Shown here piece by piece: positions 54,919 through 64,000 of a stretch of DNA of 64,000 nucleotides (position 1 is the stretch's first letter; the number at the start of each line of letters is the position of its first letter). The DNA is taken from NCBI GenBank assembly GCA_003054665.1, contig QAYY01000011.1, positions 594,654 to 658,653 of the forward strand, written 5' to 3'. This stretch comes from Opitutaceae bacterium EW11 (GTDB lineage Bacteria > Verrucomicrobiota > Verrucomicrobiia > Opitutales > Opitutaceae). The notes beneath the pieces are model-generated. The model did not search any database, was not told the origin of the DNA, and saw only the letters and a program-made list of their open reading frames with translations. The position numbers and the translations under genes were made by a program.

Positions 54919-55009
54919 ATACGCGTGCTGCCGTGAGGGAGCGCCGGCCTGCGACCGGGGCTTCGATGTCCCAGAGACGCCCGTGCGCCCTGAAAACCTC
55001 CTATCTCCC

Positions 55010-55348
55010 ATGATTCCCGGTGAAATCATTGTCGTGGCCGACGAAGCGCCGCTTGACGCGAACATCGGCCTCGAGACGGTCACGATCGACGTGGTGAACA
55101 CCGGCGACCGTCCGATCCAGGTCGGATCGCATTTCCACTTCTTCGAAGTCAACGAGGCGTTGCACTTCGACCGTGCCGGCTCTCGGGGTTTCCGGCTGAA
55201 CATTCCGGCGGGCACCGCGGTGCGTTTCGAAGCCGGGGACAAAAAGCGCGTCGAACTCGTCGCCCTCGCCGGTACGCGGCAGGTGTACGGCCTCAACGGC
55301 AAGGTGAATGGGTACCTCGAACCAAAGGCGGAAGGACTGAAGGGCTGA
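55010..55348 (+). CDS. ureB: Urease beta subunit
   Basis: A 112-residue beta subunit ([58 protein letters not shown]). ATG 55010 aligns with the family. The C terminus reads [11 protein letters not shown]-stop: the final residues are encoded by the left arm of the octamer repeat at 55331, which therefore provides the stop codon. The structural core ends before this, so function should not be affected. Confidence 0.96.
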   Translation: MIPGEIIVVADEAPLDANIGLETVTIDVVNTGDRPIQVGSHFHFFEVNEALHFDRAGSRGFRLNIPAGTAVRFEAGDKKRVELVALAGTRQVYGLNGKVNGYLEPKAEGLKG

Positions 55349-55440
55349 AAGGCTGAATCGAACCGCATCGTTCACCCCCAACGTTCGTCTCCTCCGCGCG
55401 CCTCCTTCAGCCCTTCAGTCCTTTGGCCCTTCAGCCCTTT
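55331..55440. repeat. Inverted-repeat element, octamer family, overlapping ureB 3' end
   Basis: An 18-bp perfect core (AAGGACTGAAGGGCTGAA at 55332-55349 with its complement at 55406-55423), extended by further degenerate units on both sides. The left arm overlaps the last codons of ureB and the right arm ends 7 bp before the ureC start, so the element is the whole ureB-ureC gap. Confidence 0.85.
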
Positions 55441-55447
55441 TCCTCCC

Positions 55448-57211
55448 ATGCTCTCCCTCACCCGACGCCAATACGCTGAGATGTTCGGTCCCACCCTCGG
55501 TGATCGTGTCCGACTGGCGGATACGGAGCTCGTCGTGGAAGTCGAGCGCGACCTGATCGCCGAGCGCGGCGGCTACGGCAACGAAATCAAGTTCGGCGGT
55601 GGCAAGGTCATCCGCGACGGCATGGGGCAGTCGCCAAACGCTTCGGATGCCGACTCGCTCGATCTGGTCATCACCAACGCGCTGATCCTCGATCCGGTTC
55701 TCGGCGTCGTCAAAGCCGACATCGGAATCAAACACGGCGTCATCGTCGGCATCGGGCACGCCGGGAATCCCGGCATCCAGGATGGGATTGGCTCCGCGTA
55801 TCCGGAGCCGCGCACGGGAAAACCGAATCCGATGATTGTCGGCGCCTGCACGGAAGTGCTCGCGGGCGAAGGCTGTATCGTCACGGCGGGAGGGATCGAC
55901 ACCCACATCCATTTCATCTGCCCGCAGCAGATCGAAGAGGCGATTTCCAGCGGGGTGACGACGATGCTCGGCGGCGGCACGGGACCGGCGACCGGCACGT
56001 TCGCGACGACGTGCACGCCGGGTCGTTGGAACATCCACCGCATGCTCCAGGCGGCGGAGGCTTATCCGATGAATCTCGGATTCCTCGGAAAGGGAAATTG
56101 CGCCACGCCCGGTCCCTTGCGCGAACAGGTGCTGGCAGGGGCCATCGGCCTCAAACTCCACGAGGACTGGGGAACGACGCCGGCTGCGATCGACACCTGC
56201 CTCGCGGTGGCCGATGAACTCGATGTCCAGGTGGCGATTCACACCGACACGCTCAACGAGGCGGGTTTTGTCGACGAAACCATCCGTGCCTTCAAGGGCC
56301 GCGCGATTCACACCTACCACTCGGAAGGTGCCGGGGGCGGGCACGCGCCGGACATCATCCGTGTCTGCGGCGAGGCGAACGTCCTGCCATCGTCGACGAA
56401 TCCGACGCGTCCGTTCACCGTGAATACGATCGACGAGCATCTCGACATGCTCATGGTCTGCCATCACCTCGACGCGAAGATTCCCGAGGACGTGGCGTTC
56501 GCAGAGTCCCGGATTCGGCCGGAGACCATCGCGGCGGAGGATTGCCTGCACGACCTCGGCGCCATCTCGATGATGTCGAGCGACAGTCAGGCGATGGGCA
56601 GGGTGGGCGAGGTGATCATCCGGACGTGGCAGACCGCTCACAAGATGAAGGTCCAGTTTGGCCGCCTCTCAGGGCCATCGCATCCGGCGGCCGACAACTT
56701 CCGTGCCCTACGGTACCTCGCGAAATACACCCTGAATCCCGCGATCACACACGGCATTCGACATATCGTCGGGTCGCTCGAGGTCGGCAAACTTGCCGAT
56801 ATCGTGGTATTCAAACCGGCACTCTTCGGAGTGAAACCCGAACTGGTGCTCAAGGGCGGCTTCATCGCCTGGGCGAACATGGGCGATCCCAATGCATCGA
56901 TCCCGACGCCGCAGCCGACGTTCTACCGTCCGCAGTTCGGCGCGGCTGGGCGGGCGTTGTCCGCCACGAACGTGACGTTCGTCAGCGAGGCGGCCCTGCG
57001 CGCGGGATCCGTCGCCGAACTGGGGCTGCAGCGACGGGTCGAGGCGGTGCGGAGCTGCCGCACGATCACGAAGCGCGACATGGTTCTCAACGACGCTCTG
57101 CCGAAAATCGAGGTGGATCCGGAAACCTACACCGTCAAGGCCGACGGCCACGTGCTCACCTGCGAGCCCGCAAAGAGCCTTCCGATGGCCCAGCGGTACT
57201 TTTTGTTCTAG
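55448..57211 (+). CDS. ureC: Urease alpha (catalytic) subunit
   Basis: A 587-residue nickel amidohydrolase producing ammonia and carbamate from urea. Nickel ligands and active-site residues are all present: H153 and H155 (DTHIHF), the carbamylated K236 (GLKLHEDWG), H265, H291, the mobile-flap C338-H339 (MVCHHL) and the D in SSDSQAMGR. It is about 15-20 residues longer than the Klebsiella protein, mainly from an insertion near 110-130 ([13 protein letters not shown]). The stop codon lies within a palindrome. Confidence 0.98.
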   Translation: MLSLTRRQYAEMFGPTLGDRVRLADTELVVEVERDLIAERGGYGNEIKFGGGKVIRDGMGQSPNASDADSLDLVITNALILDPVLGVVKADIGIKHGVIVGIGHAGNPGIQDGIGSAYPEPRTGKPNPMIVGACTEVLAGEGCIVTAGGIDTHIHFICPQQIEEAISSGVTTMLGGGTGPATGTFATTCTPGRWNIHRMLQAAEAYPMNLGFLGKGNCATPGPLREQVLAGAIGLKLHEDWGTTPAAIDTCLAVADELDVQVAIHTDTLNEAGFVDETIRAFKGRAIHTYHSEGAGGGHAPDIIRVCGEANVLPSSTNPTRPFTVNTIDEHLDMLMVCHHLDAKIPEDVAFAESRIRPETIAAEDCLHDLGAISMMSSDSQAMGRVGEVIIRTWQTAHKMKVQFGRLSGPSHPAADNFRALRYLAKYTLNPAITHGIRHIVGSLEVGKLADIVVFKPALFGVKPELVLKGGFIAWANMGDPNASIPTPQPTFYRPQFGAAGRALSATNVTFVSEAALRAGSVAELGLQRRVEAVRSCRTITKRDMVLNDALPKIEVDPETYTVKADGHVLTCEPAKSLPMAQRYFLF

Positions 57212-57266
57212 GGCGTGTTTGCAGAACGGGAAGCAGAGCGTTTCCCATTTTGCAGACACGCCCTAG
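57208..57266. repeat. Long palindrome at the ureC/murI junction
   Basis: Left half 57208-57232 and right half 57242-57266 are reverse complements at 22 of 25 positions with a 9-base centre, beginning and ending CTAGGGCGTGT/ACACGCCCTAG. It includes the ureC stop codon and ends 10 bp before the murI stop. No T tract on either strand. Bidirectional terminator or a small palindromic repeat; it is unrelated to the TCAG-rich families. Confidence 0.75.
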
Positions 57267-57276
57267 TCGCGTTGTC

Positions 57277-58146
57277 TCAACCGATCTCCGTCTCCAATTC
57301 CCGGAGACGCACGTGTTCCGCCCTCAACCTCTGTCCGAGGAGCCGTTCGCCACGGGCGGCGAACCATTCCGGGTCGTCGGTCGTCGCGAACCGCCGGGCG
57401 CCTCCTCGGCTGAGCCGTGTCTCGAAATCGCGATGCCGCTCGAGCCAGTTTGCAAAACGGGACGAGACAATCTCACCCTGCGAGAGAATCTCGATTTCCT
57501 TCGGGACGATATGCCGGATAGCGGGCAACAGCAGCGGATAGTGCGTGCAGCCGAGCAGGAGGCGGCGGGGCGGGTGTGGGCGGAAAAGGACGGGGTCGAG
57601 CGCCTGCCGCAGGAAGTATTCGGTGCCGACGCCGCCGAGTTCGCCCGCCTCGACCAACGGAACCCAGAGCGGGCAGGACTGCTGAATGAGTTCGATACCG
57701 GGAGCGAGTTTCCTGAGTTCGATGCCGTAGGAATCGGAAGCGATGGTGCTCTCGGTTCCGAGGACGGCTACGACATCGACCGCATCCGACGGCTGAGTCT
57801 CGCCCGGAATGGCGCCGGGCGGGAGTCCCGCGAGCGCTTCGACCGACGGACGCACGACACCCAGCACGCGCCGGTCCGAACGGTGCGCGGGCAGGTGCAA
57901 CTGCTGAATGTTGCGGAGGGCTCGGGCGGACGCCGTGTTGCAGGCGAGGACAACGACCACGCAGCCTTGGTCGAAGAGCCATTCGACCGCCTCCAGTGTA
58001 AAGCGGCCGATCACGTCGGCGCTCCGCGCCCCGTATGGCGCCCGCGCGCTGTCCGCCAGGAACAGGTAGTCGTACTGGGGCAGCGTCTGGAGAAGAGAAC
58101 CCAGAATGGTCAGACCGCCGAAGCCGGAATCGAACACGCCGATCAT
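57277..58146 (-). CDS. murI: Glutamate racemase
   Basis: A 289-residue racemase making D-glutamate for peptidoglycan. The two catalytic cysteines are C69 (LACNTASA) and C200 (GCTHYPLLL); the N-terminal IGVFDSGFGGLTI and ADSARAPYG motifs are conserved. ATG 58146 is chosen since MIGVFDSGFGG is the canonical start. It is antisense to the surrounding urease genes, separating ureABC from ureEFGD, and starts 142 bp from divergent ureE. Confidence 0.95.
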   Translation of the reverse strand: MIGVFDSGFGGLTILGSLLQTLPQYDYLFLADSARAPYGARSADVIGRFTLEAVEWLFDQGCVVVVLACNTASARALRNIQQLHLPAHRSDRRVLGVVRPSVEALAGLPPGAIPGETQPSDAVDVVAVLGTESTIASDSYGIELRKLAPGIELIQQSCPLWVPLVEAGELGGVGTEYFLRQALDPVLFRPHPPRRLLLGCTHYPLLLPAIRHIVPKEIEILSQGEIVSSRFANWLERHRDFETRLSRGGARRFATTDDPEWFAARGERLLGQRLRAEHVRLRELETEIG

Positions 58147-58288
58147 CCCGAGAGCGCAGGCGAACTGCTCCAGAGATGCAAGTCCGCTGGCTTCCGTGGT
58201 GAGTCGTGCCGGGAAAAGAACGTTCGCATCAAGTCGGCTTGAGGCGGCGCGGTCGGCACAGCTGCTGCTATCAACGGCGCTCATCGTC

Positions 58289-58789
58289 ATGCTCCACCTT
58301 GTTCATGCACCCGTAGAACGACCGACCCCGGGCCTGCCGGCGGTCGTGCTCTGGACGGACCGGCAGCATCTTTCAAAGCGGATTTGGCGGGGCACGGCCG
58401 ACGATGGCGTGGCGTTCGGCTTCGACCTGCAGCAGCCGATGGCGCCAGGGACGACGTTCTTCGAGACTGGCGACAAGCGGTACTTCGTCGATCAGGTGTC
58501 CGAACCGGTGCTCGAAATCTCCCTCGAGATGACAGCCTGCGCCGCCGCGGGCGTCGGCTGGGCAGTAGGCAATCTCCATCTCGAGCTGATGGGAGAAGCG
58601 GGCCGGCTTCTCACCCCCGACAGCAAGGCGGCGCGGCAGCTTTGCGAACGGCTCCGGATCCCCTATCGCGCCGTTTCAGTGGTGTTCCGGCCCGGGCGAT
58701 TCGTTCGCGGCGCAATTGCCGGAGCCGCGGTTCAGGAACTCGGCTCGAGTCATCAACACGGCGAGCCGGCGGAGAGACCGGAAAGTTAG
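58289..58789 (+). CDS. ureE: Urease accessory protein UreE (nickel chaperone)
   Basis: A 166-residue UreE: N-terminal peptide-binding domain (LSKRIWRGTADDGVAFGFDLQQPM) and C-terminal metal-binding domain with AVGNLHLELMGE and ACAAAGVGWAVGNLH (the GNxH nickel-site histidine). The tail carries only HQH rather than a long poly-His run. Delivers nickel to the UreDFG-apourease complex. First of ureEFGD. Confidence 0.92.
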   Translation: MLHLVHAPVERPTPGLPAVVLWTDRQHLSKRIWRGTADDGVAFGFDLQQPMAPGTTFFETGDKRYFVDQVSEPVLEISLEMTACAAAGVGWAVGNLHLELMGEAGRLLTPDSKAARQLCERLRIPYRAVSVVFRPGRFVRGAIAGAAVQELGSSHQHGEPAERPES

Positions 58790-58798
58790 GCGCTGGAA

Positions 58799-59560
58799 AT
58801 GGATCCCGCTAGGCCCAATTCCGCGGACAGTCCCCTCCACGAAGGATCGTTGATCTCTTCGGCCTTTCAGCCGTTTCCGGTCTGGCTCACGGCGCTGCTT
58901 CAGCTGAACGACACGTTTTATCCGACGGGAGCCTACGCTCACTCGTATGGGCTCGAGGGACTGATCGCCGAGGGCGTGGTTCGCGATCGCGATACCCTCG
59001 AGCGGTTTCTCAACGTGAGCGTGGTGCCGGGCCTGCGACAATTGGAGCTTCCGCTCGTGGCCCACGCGTGGGAGGGACTGCATTGCGGAGACTGGGAACG
59101 ACTCGCGCGGTTGTCCGTGCTCGCTTCCGCATCTCGGACGCCCAAGGAGGCACGCGCGGCCTCGGAGGCCATCGGGCGCCAGCGCATCGAGCTCTGCGCG
59201 CGGCTGAGAAACGCGCCCCTGGCGGTGGAGTTTTTGCGACGGGCGGAGAGGGGAGCCTGGCCGTTCTCGGCCGGAATCGCGGCGGCGGTCGAAGCCAGAG
59301 TCCTCGGTGCGCCGGTGGAGGCCGCCTTGAGTTCGGTGTTTTACGCTGCTGTTGCCGGGACGATCGCGGCGGCGATGAAGCTGCTCAGACTTGGTCAGAA
59401 CGGCGCGCAATCGCTCCTCACCGCGATGCTCGCGCTTGCGCCGGAGACCATGTCCCAAGCGCTTCATGTCTCGGAAGCGGAGATCGGCTGGTTCAACCCG
59501 TGGCTCGATGTCGCGGCGGCGCGTCATGAAACGGCCGATGCGCGGCTCTTCATCTCATGA
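58799..59560 (+). CDS. ureF: Urease accessory protein UreF
   Basis: A 253-residue helical protein; [24 protein letters not shown] is the family signature and the C-terminal RLFIS tail (needed for UreG contact in homologues) is present. UreF acts with UreD as the platform on which UreG activates urease. ATG 58799 lies 9 bp after ureE. About 25 N-terminal residues precede the conserved part. Confidence 0.95.
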   Translation: MDPARPNSADSPLHEGSLISSAFQPFPVWLTALLQLNDTFYPTGAYAHSYGLEGLIAEGVVRDRDTLERFLNVSVVPGLRQLELPLVAHAWEGLHCGDWERLARLSVLASASRTPKEARAASEAIGRQRIELCARLRNAPLAVEFLRRAERGAWPFSAGIAAAVEARVLGAPVEAALSSVFYAAVAGTIAAAMKLLRLGQNGAQSLLTAMLALAPETMSQALHVSEAEIGWFNPWLDVAAARHETADARLFIS

Positions 59561-59651
59561 GTTTCCCGAAGATCAGCCCCTTCAGCGGAGCTTCGGGGCG
59601 GGCGCAAGCGAAGCCCGTACCGAACGCCTTTCCACTCTGTTTTTCCTCTCG

Positions 59652-60272
59652 ATGAATCGTTCACGTCCTCCTCGAATTGGCATCGGCGGCCCGGTGGGTT
59701 CGGGCAAAACCATGCTCTGCCTGAAGCTCTGCGAAAAGCTGCGCGACCGGATATCGATGGCTGTCGTGACGAACGACATCTACACCTCCGAAGACGCGCG
59801 CTTCCTCAAGGAGCAGAACGCGCTCAACCCGGATCGTATCGTCGGCGTGGAGACGGGCGGATGTCCGCACACGGCCATCCGGGACGATACGACGATGAAC
59901 GAGCAGGCCGTGCGCGGACTGGAGGCGAGGTTTCCCGACCTGCAACTCATCCTGGTGGAGAGCGGCGGCGACAACCTTACCGCGACCTTCTCACCGGAAC
60001 TGGTGGATTGTTTCATCTACGTCCTCGACGTCGCCGAAGGGGAGAAAATGCCGAGGAAGGGAGGGCCCGCTATCAAGTACAGCGATCTTCTGCTCATCAA
60101 CAAAATCGACCTCGCCCCCTACGTCGGCGCCGACCTGACCGTGATGGAACGCGATGCCCGGGTGCAGCGCGGCAACCGGCCTTTCATCTTCTGCGACCTG
60201 AAGCGCGAGCAGAACTTGAACCTCGTCCTGAAGTGGATCGAGCGAGAGGTGCTTTTCGCTGTGCTCGCGTGA
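59652..60272 (+). CDS. ureG: Urease accessory GTPase UreG
   Basis: A 206-residue SIMIBI GTPase: P-loop GGPVGSGKT, metal-binding CPH motif in [12 protein letters not shown], switch residues in [15 protein letters not shown] and guanine motif NKIDL. It powers nickel insertion into urease. ATG 59652 ([16 protein letters not shown]) fits the family; the frame is open upstream across the 91-bp gap to ureF. Its stop overlaps the ureD start (GTGA). Confidence 0.96.
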   Translation: MNRSRPPRIGIGGPVGSGKTMLCLKLCEKLRDRISMAVVTNDIYTSEDARFLKEQNALNPDRIVGVETGGCPHTAIRDDTTMNEQAVRGLEARFPDLQLILVESGGDNLTATFSPELVDCFIYVLDVAEGEKMPRKGGPAIKYSDLLLINKIDLAPYVGADLTVMERDARVQRGNRPFIFCDLKREQNLNLVLKWIEREVLFAVLA

Positions 60273-61093
60273 GCGGAATCCGCGGACATCTTTCGCTGCG
60301 CGCCGAAGCGCACCCCGGCGGCCGCACGGTCATCGACGAGCAGTCGTTCAGCGCGCCGTTTCACCTCAGCAAACCGTATTGGGACGGACGCGTGTTGATC
60401 GTGCAGGTGGTGAATCCCACGGCGGGCGTTCTTTCTGGCGACGGACTCCGTTCGAACATTGGCGTGGGGCGCGATGCGGCGCTGCTCGTGACGACGCCGA
60501 GTGCAACGCGGGTGTTTCAGGCGTCCGGCGCGCCCGCGCAGTCCGAACAGCGTTTCGCCGTGTCCGACGGAGGCTGGCTCGACTATCTGCCGGAACCGCT
60601 CGTGCCCCATCGCGGTTCACAGTTTTTCCAGTCGACCACGATCGAGGCGTCCGCACACGCGGAGCTGTTTTATGCCGACCTCGTGATGCCCGGGCGGCTC
60701 GGCCGCGGCGAGGCTTGGTCTTGGGATCGATTGGTGCTGGCCCTCCGGCTCAGCGTCGGCGGAGACCTCTTGCTGTGCGAACGCTGGGACCAGAGCGGGG
60801 CCGAGGCGAAGGGTCTGGCAACGTTGGCGGGAAGAGAGGCGGGGGCCTGTTTTGCGAACCTGGTTGTTGTCTCGCCCCGCCTGAAAGAGGCCGGCGTGTG
60901 GACGGAGCGGATACGGGGCTTGCACCGCGAAGGTTGCTGGGTGGGCGTCAGCGCCTTGCGGGGAAACCGTGGCGGTTGGAGCGTGAAAATGATCGCCGAA
61001 GATTCGATCGGTCTGCGTGCGGCGCTGGCGGAGGTGCGCGAGTCCCTGGCGGCGGAACTGCCCCGGCTGCGAAGTTTGCCACGGAAATTCTGA
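60269..61093 (+). CDS. ureD: Urease accessory protein UreD (UreH)
   Basis: A 274-residue UreD from GTG 60269, overlapping ureG by 4 bp. [39 protein letters not shown] and [14 protein letters not shown] are family motifs. UreD binds apourease and contains the channel for nickel transfer from UreG/UreF. In many bacteria ureD is the first gene of the cluster; here it is last of the forward set. Confidence 0.94.
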   Translation: MSGIRGHLSLRAEAHPGGRTVIDEQSFSAPFHLSKPYWDGRVLIVQVVNPTAGVLSGDGLRSNIGVGRDAALLVTTPSATRVFQASGAPAQSEQRFAVSDGGWLDYLPEPLVPHRGSQFFQSTTIEASAHAELFYADLVMPGRLGRGEAWSWDRLVLALRLSVGGDLLLCERWDQSGAEAKGLATLAGREAGACFANLVVVSPRLKEAGVWTERIRGLHREGCWVGVSALRGNRGGWSVKMIAEDSIGLRAALAEVRESLAAELPRLRSLPRKF

Positions 61094-61149
61094 GGTCCGG
61101 GAAGGGACTGCGCGGCCTGAAATCGTCGAGGCGGTTCGACCGGCGAGAC

Positions 61150-61734
61150 TCAGCGCAGGAGCAGGATCAAGCCAAAGGCGGCGACGAAAAGACCGGCGGC
61201 GCGGGCGAGTTGGCGCTCAGCGGAGAATCGGCTGGCGAAATAGTAGCCAACGAGGTGAAGAGCGGTAGTGGCGGCGACGAAGCCGGCGGCGTAGCCGAGA
61301 ATATTGGCCCCTGAGGGAAGCTCCGCTCCGTGAGCCATGCCGTGGAAAGCTGCAAAAAGCGCGACGAGCGGCACGCCAACTTGCAGACGGAGATGCATGG
61401 AGAACGAAATCAGCAGCCCGAGCACAAGAAGCGACGCGGCGATCCCTTGTTCGGCAAGCGACGGCAGGAATCCCGTGCGGCAGATCACCGCGGCGGCCGC
61501 CATTGCCGCGACGAAGGTGGCGGGTATCAGCCAGCGCGCGCGGCCCCCGAGTATGAACGCCCAAACACCGACAGCAACCATGGCGAGCCAATGATCCCAA
61601 CCGGAGAAAGGATGCCCGAAACCGCTGGTGAAGTCCCAGGTGAGCTCATGTCCGTCATGGCCTGGGTGCGCGGAGGCAATCGTCGGAAACGTCACAGCAG
61701 CAGCGGCGAAGCAGGCGAGGATGCGGGTCTTCAT
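61150..61734 (-). CDS. HupE/UreJ-family nickel permease
   Basis: A 194-residue membrane protein with signal peptide ending TIASAHPGHDGH and six membrane segments. The nickel-binding HPxxGxDH motif (GHPFSGWDHWLAM) in helix 1 and FHGMAHGAELP in helix 4 are intact. HupE/UreJ proteins import nickel; its position converging with ureD points to supplying urease. Either hupE or ureJ could be used as a name. Confidence 0.93.
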   Translation of the reverse strand: MKTRILACFAAAAVTFPTIASAHPGHDGHELTWDFTSGFGHPFSGWDHWLAMVAVGVWAFILGGRARWLIPATFVAAMAAAAVICRTGFLPSLAEQGIAASLLVLGLLISFSMHLRLQVGVPLVALFAAFHGMAHGAELPSGANILGYAAGFVAATTALHLVGYYFASRFSAERQLARAAGLFVAAFGLILLLR

Positions 61735-61841
61735 CGGTGGAGTAGGTTCCCACCCCCCATAGCAGCCCGCGGGCCAAGTCCCGCGCCGGCGAGCGCAGCT
61801 GAGGCGAAAGCCGGGGCGCGCCGCAGATATCCGCGTTCCGC

Positions 61842-62603
61842 CTACAGCTTCAGAGTGCCCAGCAGCTGTTTTGTCAGGAAGGCGGTCTGAAGCACGGCGA
61901 GTTCCTTCAGGCCCTTGCCGGCTAGCGCGAGCAGGCTGTGGAGCTGGTCGTAGGAGAACGTCGATTCTTCGCCCGTGCCCTGAACTTCCACGAACTGCCC
62001 CTTGCCGGTCATGACGACGTTGAAATCGACCTCCGCGTCCTTGTCCTCGACGTACGCCAGATCCAGCAATTCGCGTCCACCGAAGAGACCGACGCTCACC
62101 GCCGCGACGGAGTCGCTGACGGGATTTTCGGCGAGTTTCTTCTCGTCCATCAGTTTTTGCACCGCGAGTCGGGTGGCGAGGTAGGCGCCGGTGATGGAGG
62201 CCGTGCGCGTGCCGCCGTCGGCCTGAAGGACGTCGCAATCGACCCAGAGGGTGTTTTCGCCGAGCTTCTGGAGGTCCACCACGGCACGCAGGGAGCGACC
62301 GATGAGCCGTTGGATCTCCACCGTGCGTCCGTCGAGTTTGCCCCGGGAAATGTCGCGCTGTTTGCGATCGAGGGTGCTGTAGGGGAGCATCGAATACTCC
62401 GCGGTGAGCCAGCCGCCCTTGACCCCTTGCTGCCGCATCCAGGTGGGCACTTTGGGTTCGATCGTCGCTGCGCAGATCACTCGGGTCAGACCGAAGCTCA
62501 CGAGCACCGAGCCGGTGGCGTACGGAGCGATATTGGGTTCGAAGGTGACCGTGCGAAGCTGGTCGGCGCGGCGGCCGTCAGCACGGGTGGGGGCGTTGCT
62601 CAT
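61842..62603 (-). CDS. rph: Ribonuclease PH
   Basis: A 253-residue phosphorolytic 3'-exoribonuclease that trims tRNA 3' ends. [11 protein letters not shown] at the N terminus, [16 protein letters not shown], the phosphate-site [20 protein letters not shown] and [19 protein letters not shown] are conserved. ATG 62603 ([11 protein letters not shown]) is preferred; upstream codons would translate a repeat arm. Downstream of hprK on the same strand but 305 bp away. Confidence 0.96.
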   Translation of the reverse strand: MSNAPTRADGRRADQLRTVTFEPNIAPYATGSVLVSFGLTRVICAATIEPKVPTWMRQQGVKGGWLTAEYSMLPYSTLDRKQRDISRGKLDGRTVEIQRLIGRSLRAVVDLQKLGENTLWVDCDVLQADGGTRTASITGAYLATRLAVQKLMDEKKLAENPVSDSVAAVSVGLFGGRELLDLAYVEDKDAEVDFNVVMTGKGQFVEVQGTGEESTFSYDQLHSLLALAGKGLKELAVLQTAFLTKQLLGTLKL

Positions 62604-62642
62604 GGGAGAAGAAAGGCGGAAAGGCAGAAGGGCTGGAAGAGG

Positions 62643-62908
62643 AAAAAGGCTGAAGGGCTGAAAGGCTGAAGGTCTGACGGAAGAAAAACGGCTGAGGAGT
62701 AGCGGGACGCAAGGGGCGAACCGCATCAGCATGCGCTTAGCAGCCTAGTTCGTGAGAGTATCGCAGCGCACCGCGATGCAAAGTCTGGTTCGGCGATCTG
62801 ACGATTTCGCCTGCCTTCCGGCGCGAGATCCAACGGCAGCGCGCCGCCAACGGCTACCGCCGGATTTGTCCTCAGCCCTTCAGCCTTTCAGTCCTTCAGC
62901 CCTTTGCC
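62643..62908. repeat. Inverted-repeat element, octamer family, between hprK and rph
   Basis: Left arm ~62644-62681 (units AAGGCTGA, AGGGCTGA, AAGGCTGA) and right arm 62871-62908 match as reverse complements at about 33 of 37 positions. Additional weaker units (AAAGGCGG, AAAGGCAG) extend left to ~62610. The ~190-bp loop has no recognisable gene. The right arm abuts the hprK stop codon at 62909. With flanks this is a 305-bp gene-free stretch. Confidence 0.85.
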
Positions 62909-63907
62909 CTACCCCTGCCGCTCTTCCACGTCGGCCAAGCGGACGACTTTGTCGGGGTTTTCCGCCTGGCGCGTCATGAAGGCGATGAGGCGATCGTTGA
63001 AGTCTTTCGCCGGGTCGTGCCCCATCTTCTTGAGCGCTTGAGTGAGGGCGGCGACTTCGACGAGGCGGGCCATGTCTCGGCCGGGGCGCACGTACAGCAC
63101 GATGTGAGGGATCTTTTTTCCCAGAATCTCGTAGTAGTTCTCCTCAAGGCCGGTGCGCTCTTCGACGACGTCGGGCGTCCATTCGACGAGCGACACCACC
63201 ATGTCGATGCGCTTCTCGACCCGAATGCTCTTAATGCCGAACATCTCCGCGATATTGATGATGCCAATGCCGCGGCACTCCATATAACCGCGGTTGAGCG
63301 GACGCGACGTGGCCATGAGTTCACGTTCGTCGAGAAGCTTGATGACCGTCAGGTCGTCGGAAACGAGGGAGTGTCCGCGCTCGATCAGCGCCAGGGCGCA
63401 CTCGCTCTTGCCGACGCCGCTCGTGCCGCGAAGGAGGACGCCGATGCCTTTGATGTCGAGCGTCGTGGCGTGCTCGGTCGTGGCGGGGGCGAATTCATTG
63501 TCGATGCACAGTGTCGCCAGATTCACGTAGTTCATCGTGATCAGCGGCGTCCGGAAGAGAGGCAGGTTGCGCTCCTCGGCCACGACCAGCATCGGGTGCG
63601 TGGGATTGAAATTGCGGGTCAGGACGAGACAGGGGATCTGCCGATCCGCCATTTCGTTGATGATTTCGATCTGACGCGGCTGAGGCAGCGTTTTCAGGTA
63701 CGTCATCTCGGCCGCCCCGAGGACTTGAATGCGTTTGTTCGCGAAGTATTTGAAAAATCCGGTGAGCGCCAACGACGGGCGGTTGATGCTTCCTTCGCGA
63801 ATGAGCCGGTGCAGGCCTGCCTCGCCCGTGACGAGTTCCATTTTCAGTTTATCGCGGTACGTCTCGTAGAAGTGGGCGATGGTGATGCCCTGAATGGCTT
63901 TCTGCAT
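62909..63907 (-). CDS. hprK: HPr kinase/phosphorylase
   Basis: A 332-residue bifunctional enzyme that phosphorylates and dephosphorylates a serine of HPr (Ser46 in Bacillus), linking carbon metabolism to regulation. Walker A GTSGVGKS at 161-168, the catalytic histidine H146 just before (TTEHATTLDI), the acidic SDDLTVIK motif and the family signature MECRGIGIINI are visible. In Gram-negatives without classical PTS sugar uptake, it often controls nitrogen, cell-wall or virulence functions via HPr-like proteins. No HPr gene lies in the window. Confidence 0.95.
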   Translation of the reverse strand: MQKAIQGITIAHFYETYRDKLKMELVTGEAGLHRLIREGSINRPSLALTGFFKYFANKRIQVLGAAEMTYLKTLPQPRQIEIINEMADRQIPCLVLTRNFNPTHPMLVVAEERNLPLFRTPLITMNYVNLATLCIDNEFAPATTEHATTLDIKGIGVLLRGTSGVGKSECALALIERGHSLVSDDLTVIKLLDERELMATSRPLNRGYMECRGIGIINIAEMFGIKSIRVEKRIDMVVSLVEWTPDVVEERTGLEENYYEILGKKIPHIVLYVRPGRDMARLVEVAALTQALKKMGHDPAKDFNDRLIAFMTRQAENPDKVVRLADVEERQG

Positions 63908-64000
63908 GGGCTAACGGCGATGACGGTGAGGAGCGTAGGCAGCAAGAAGCTGCAGGAGGACGCAGGGGATGGGGGAGCTTGGGCAATCCGGCACGGCGCA
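63908..64000. other. Upstream region of hprK to window end
   Basis: 93 bp with no recognised gene, repeat or hairpin; probably the hprK promoter region. Confidence 0.4.

Noticed and set aside
61735-61841. Cobalamin or metal riboswitch upstream of the HupE/UreJ gene
   Set aside because: The GC-rich leader does not contain the conserved cobalamin box or an NiCo-type four-helix pattern that I could align.

Overview
The window is a high-GC chromosomal segment of about 64 kb that looks like core genome of a Verrucomicrobiota bacterium, most likely class Opitutae. I infer this from gene content: a Gram-negative envelope (GmhA, OmpLA-type phospholipase, porin, Wza-like lipoprotein), HPr kinase, a ClpX-like ATPase without a zinc domain, and dispersed palindromic intergenic repeats of a style I associate with that phylum. 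No marker such as rRNA is present, so the placement is an inference. No prophage, CRISPR array, tRNA, rRNA or complete insertion sequence was seen.

Layout. 0-5.5 kb: a 5'-complete but truncated ClpX-like ATPase, an HU/IHF protein, hisS, cdd and the threonine-degrading tdh-kbl pair. 5.7-9 kb: an S9 peptidase and an HD hydrolase. 9-16 kb: serA, plsY, hom, lysC and thrC, i.e. serine entry and the aspartate-to-threonine branch. 16-27 kb: a lone ABC ATPase, phospholipase A, gmhA, a NifS-type desulfurase, recF, a TSUP permease, ruvC, a hybrid histidine kinase and hemH. 27-31 kb: gpmI and aspS. 31-35 kb: two ammonium transporter/P-II pairs (amt-glnK, amt-glnK). 35-44 kb: a TPR protein, thrS, cysS, hemB, a Wza-like lipoprotein, an acidic-tailed protein and pyrD. 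44-47 kb: sucCD and a CII-like regulator. 47-61.7 kb: a nitrogen island with an outer-membrane porin, urtABCDE (urea ABC importer), ureABC, antisense murI, ureEFGD and a HupE/UreJ nickel permease. 61.8-64 kb: rph and hprK.

The nitrogen genes make a coherent system: ammonium uptake with P-II control, plus urea passage through the outer membrane (inferred for the porin), ATP-driven import, and nickel-dependent hydrolysis to ammonium. Three separate transcription units (first amt, second amt, porin-urt) each carry the same TGGCA-N7-TGCT sequence shortly upstream, which fits a sigma-54 -24/-12 promoter, so nitrogen control through RpoN is predicted.

The most unusual signal is a set of intergenic elements with arms built of degenerate 7- or 8-bp tandem repeats arranged as inverted repeats. 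They fill whole intergenic gaps and twice supply the last codons and stop of a neighbouring gene. One of them (14.4-14.7 kb) holds, in its loop, the remains of a four-helix-bundle (S23/23S-rRNA intervening-sequence type) protein gene, an arrangement resembling the hairpin-borne intervening sequences of some 23S rRNAs. A second unusual feature is UrtE, in which a 40-residue segment of the ABC ATPase is present in three tandem copies.
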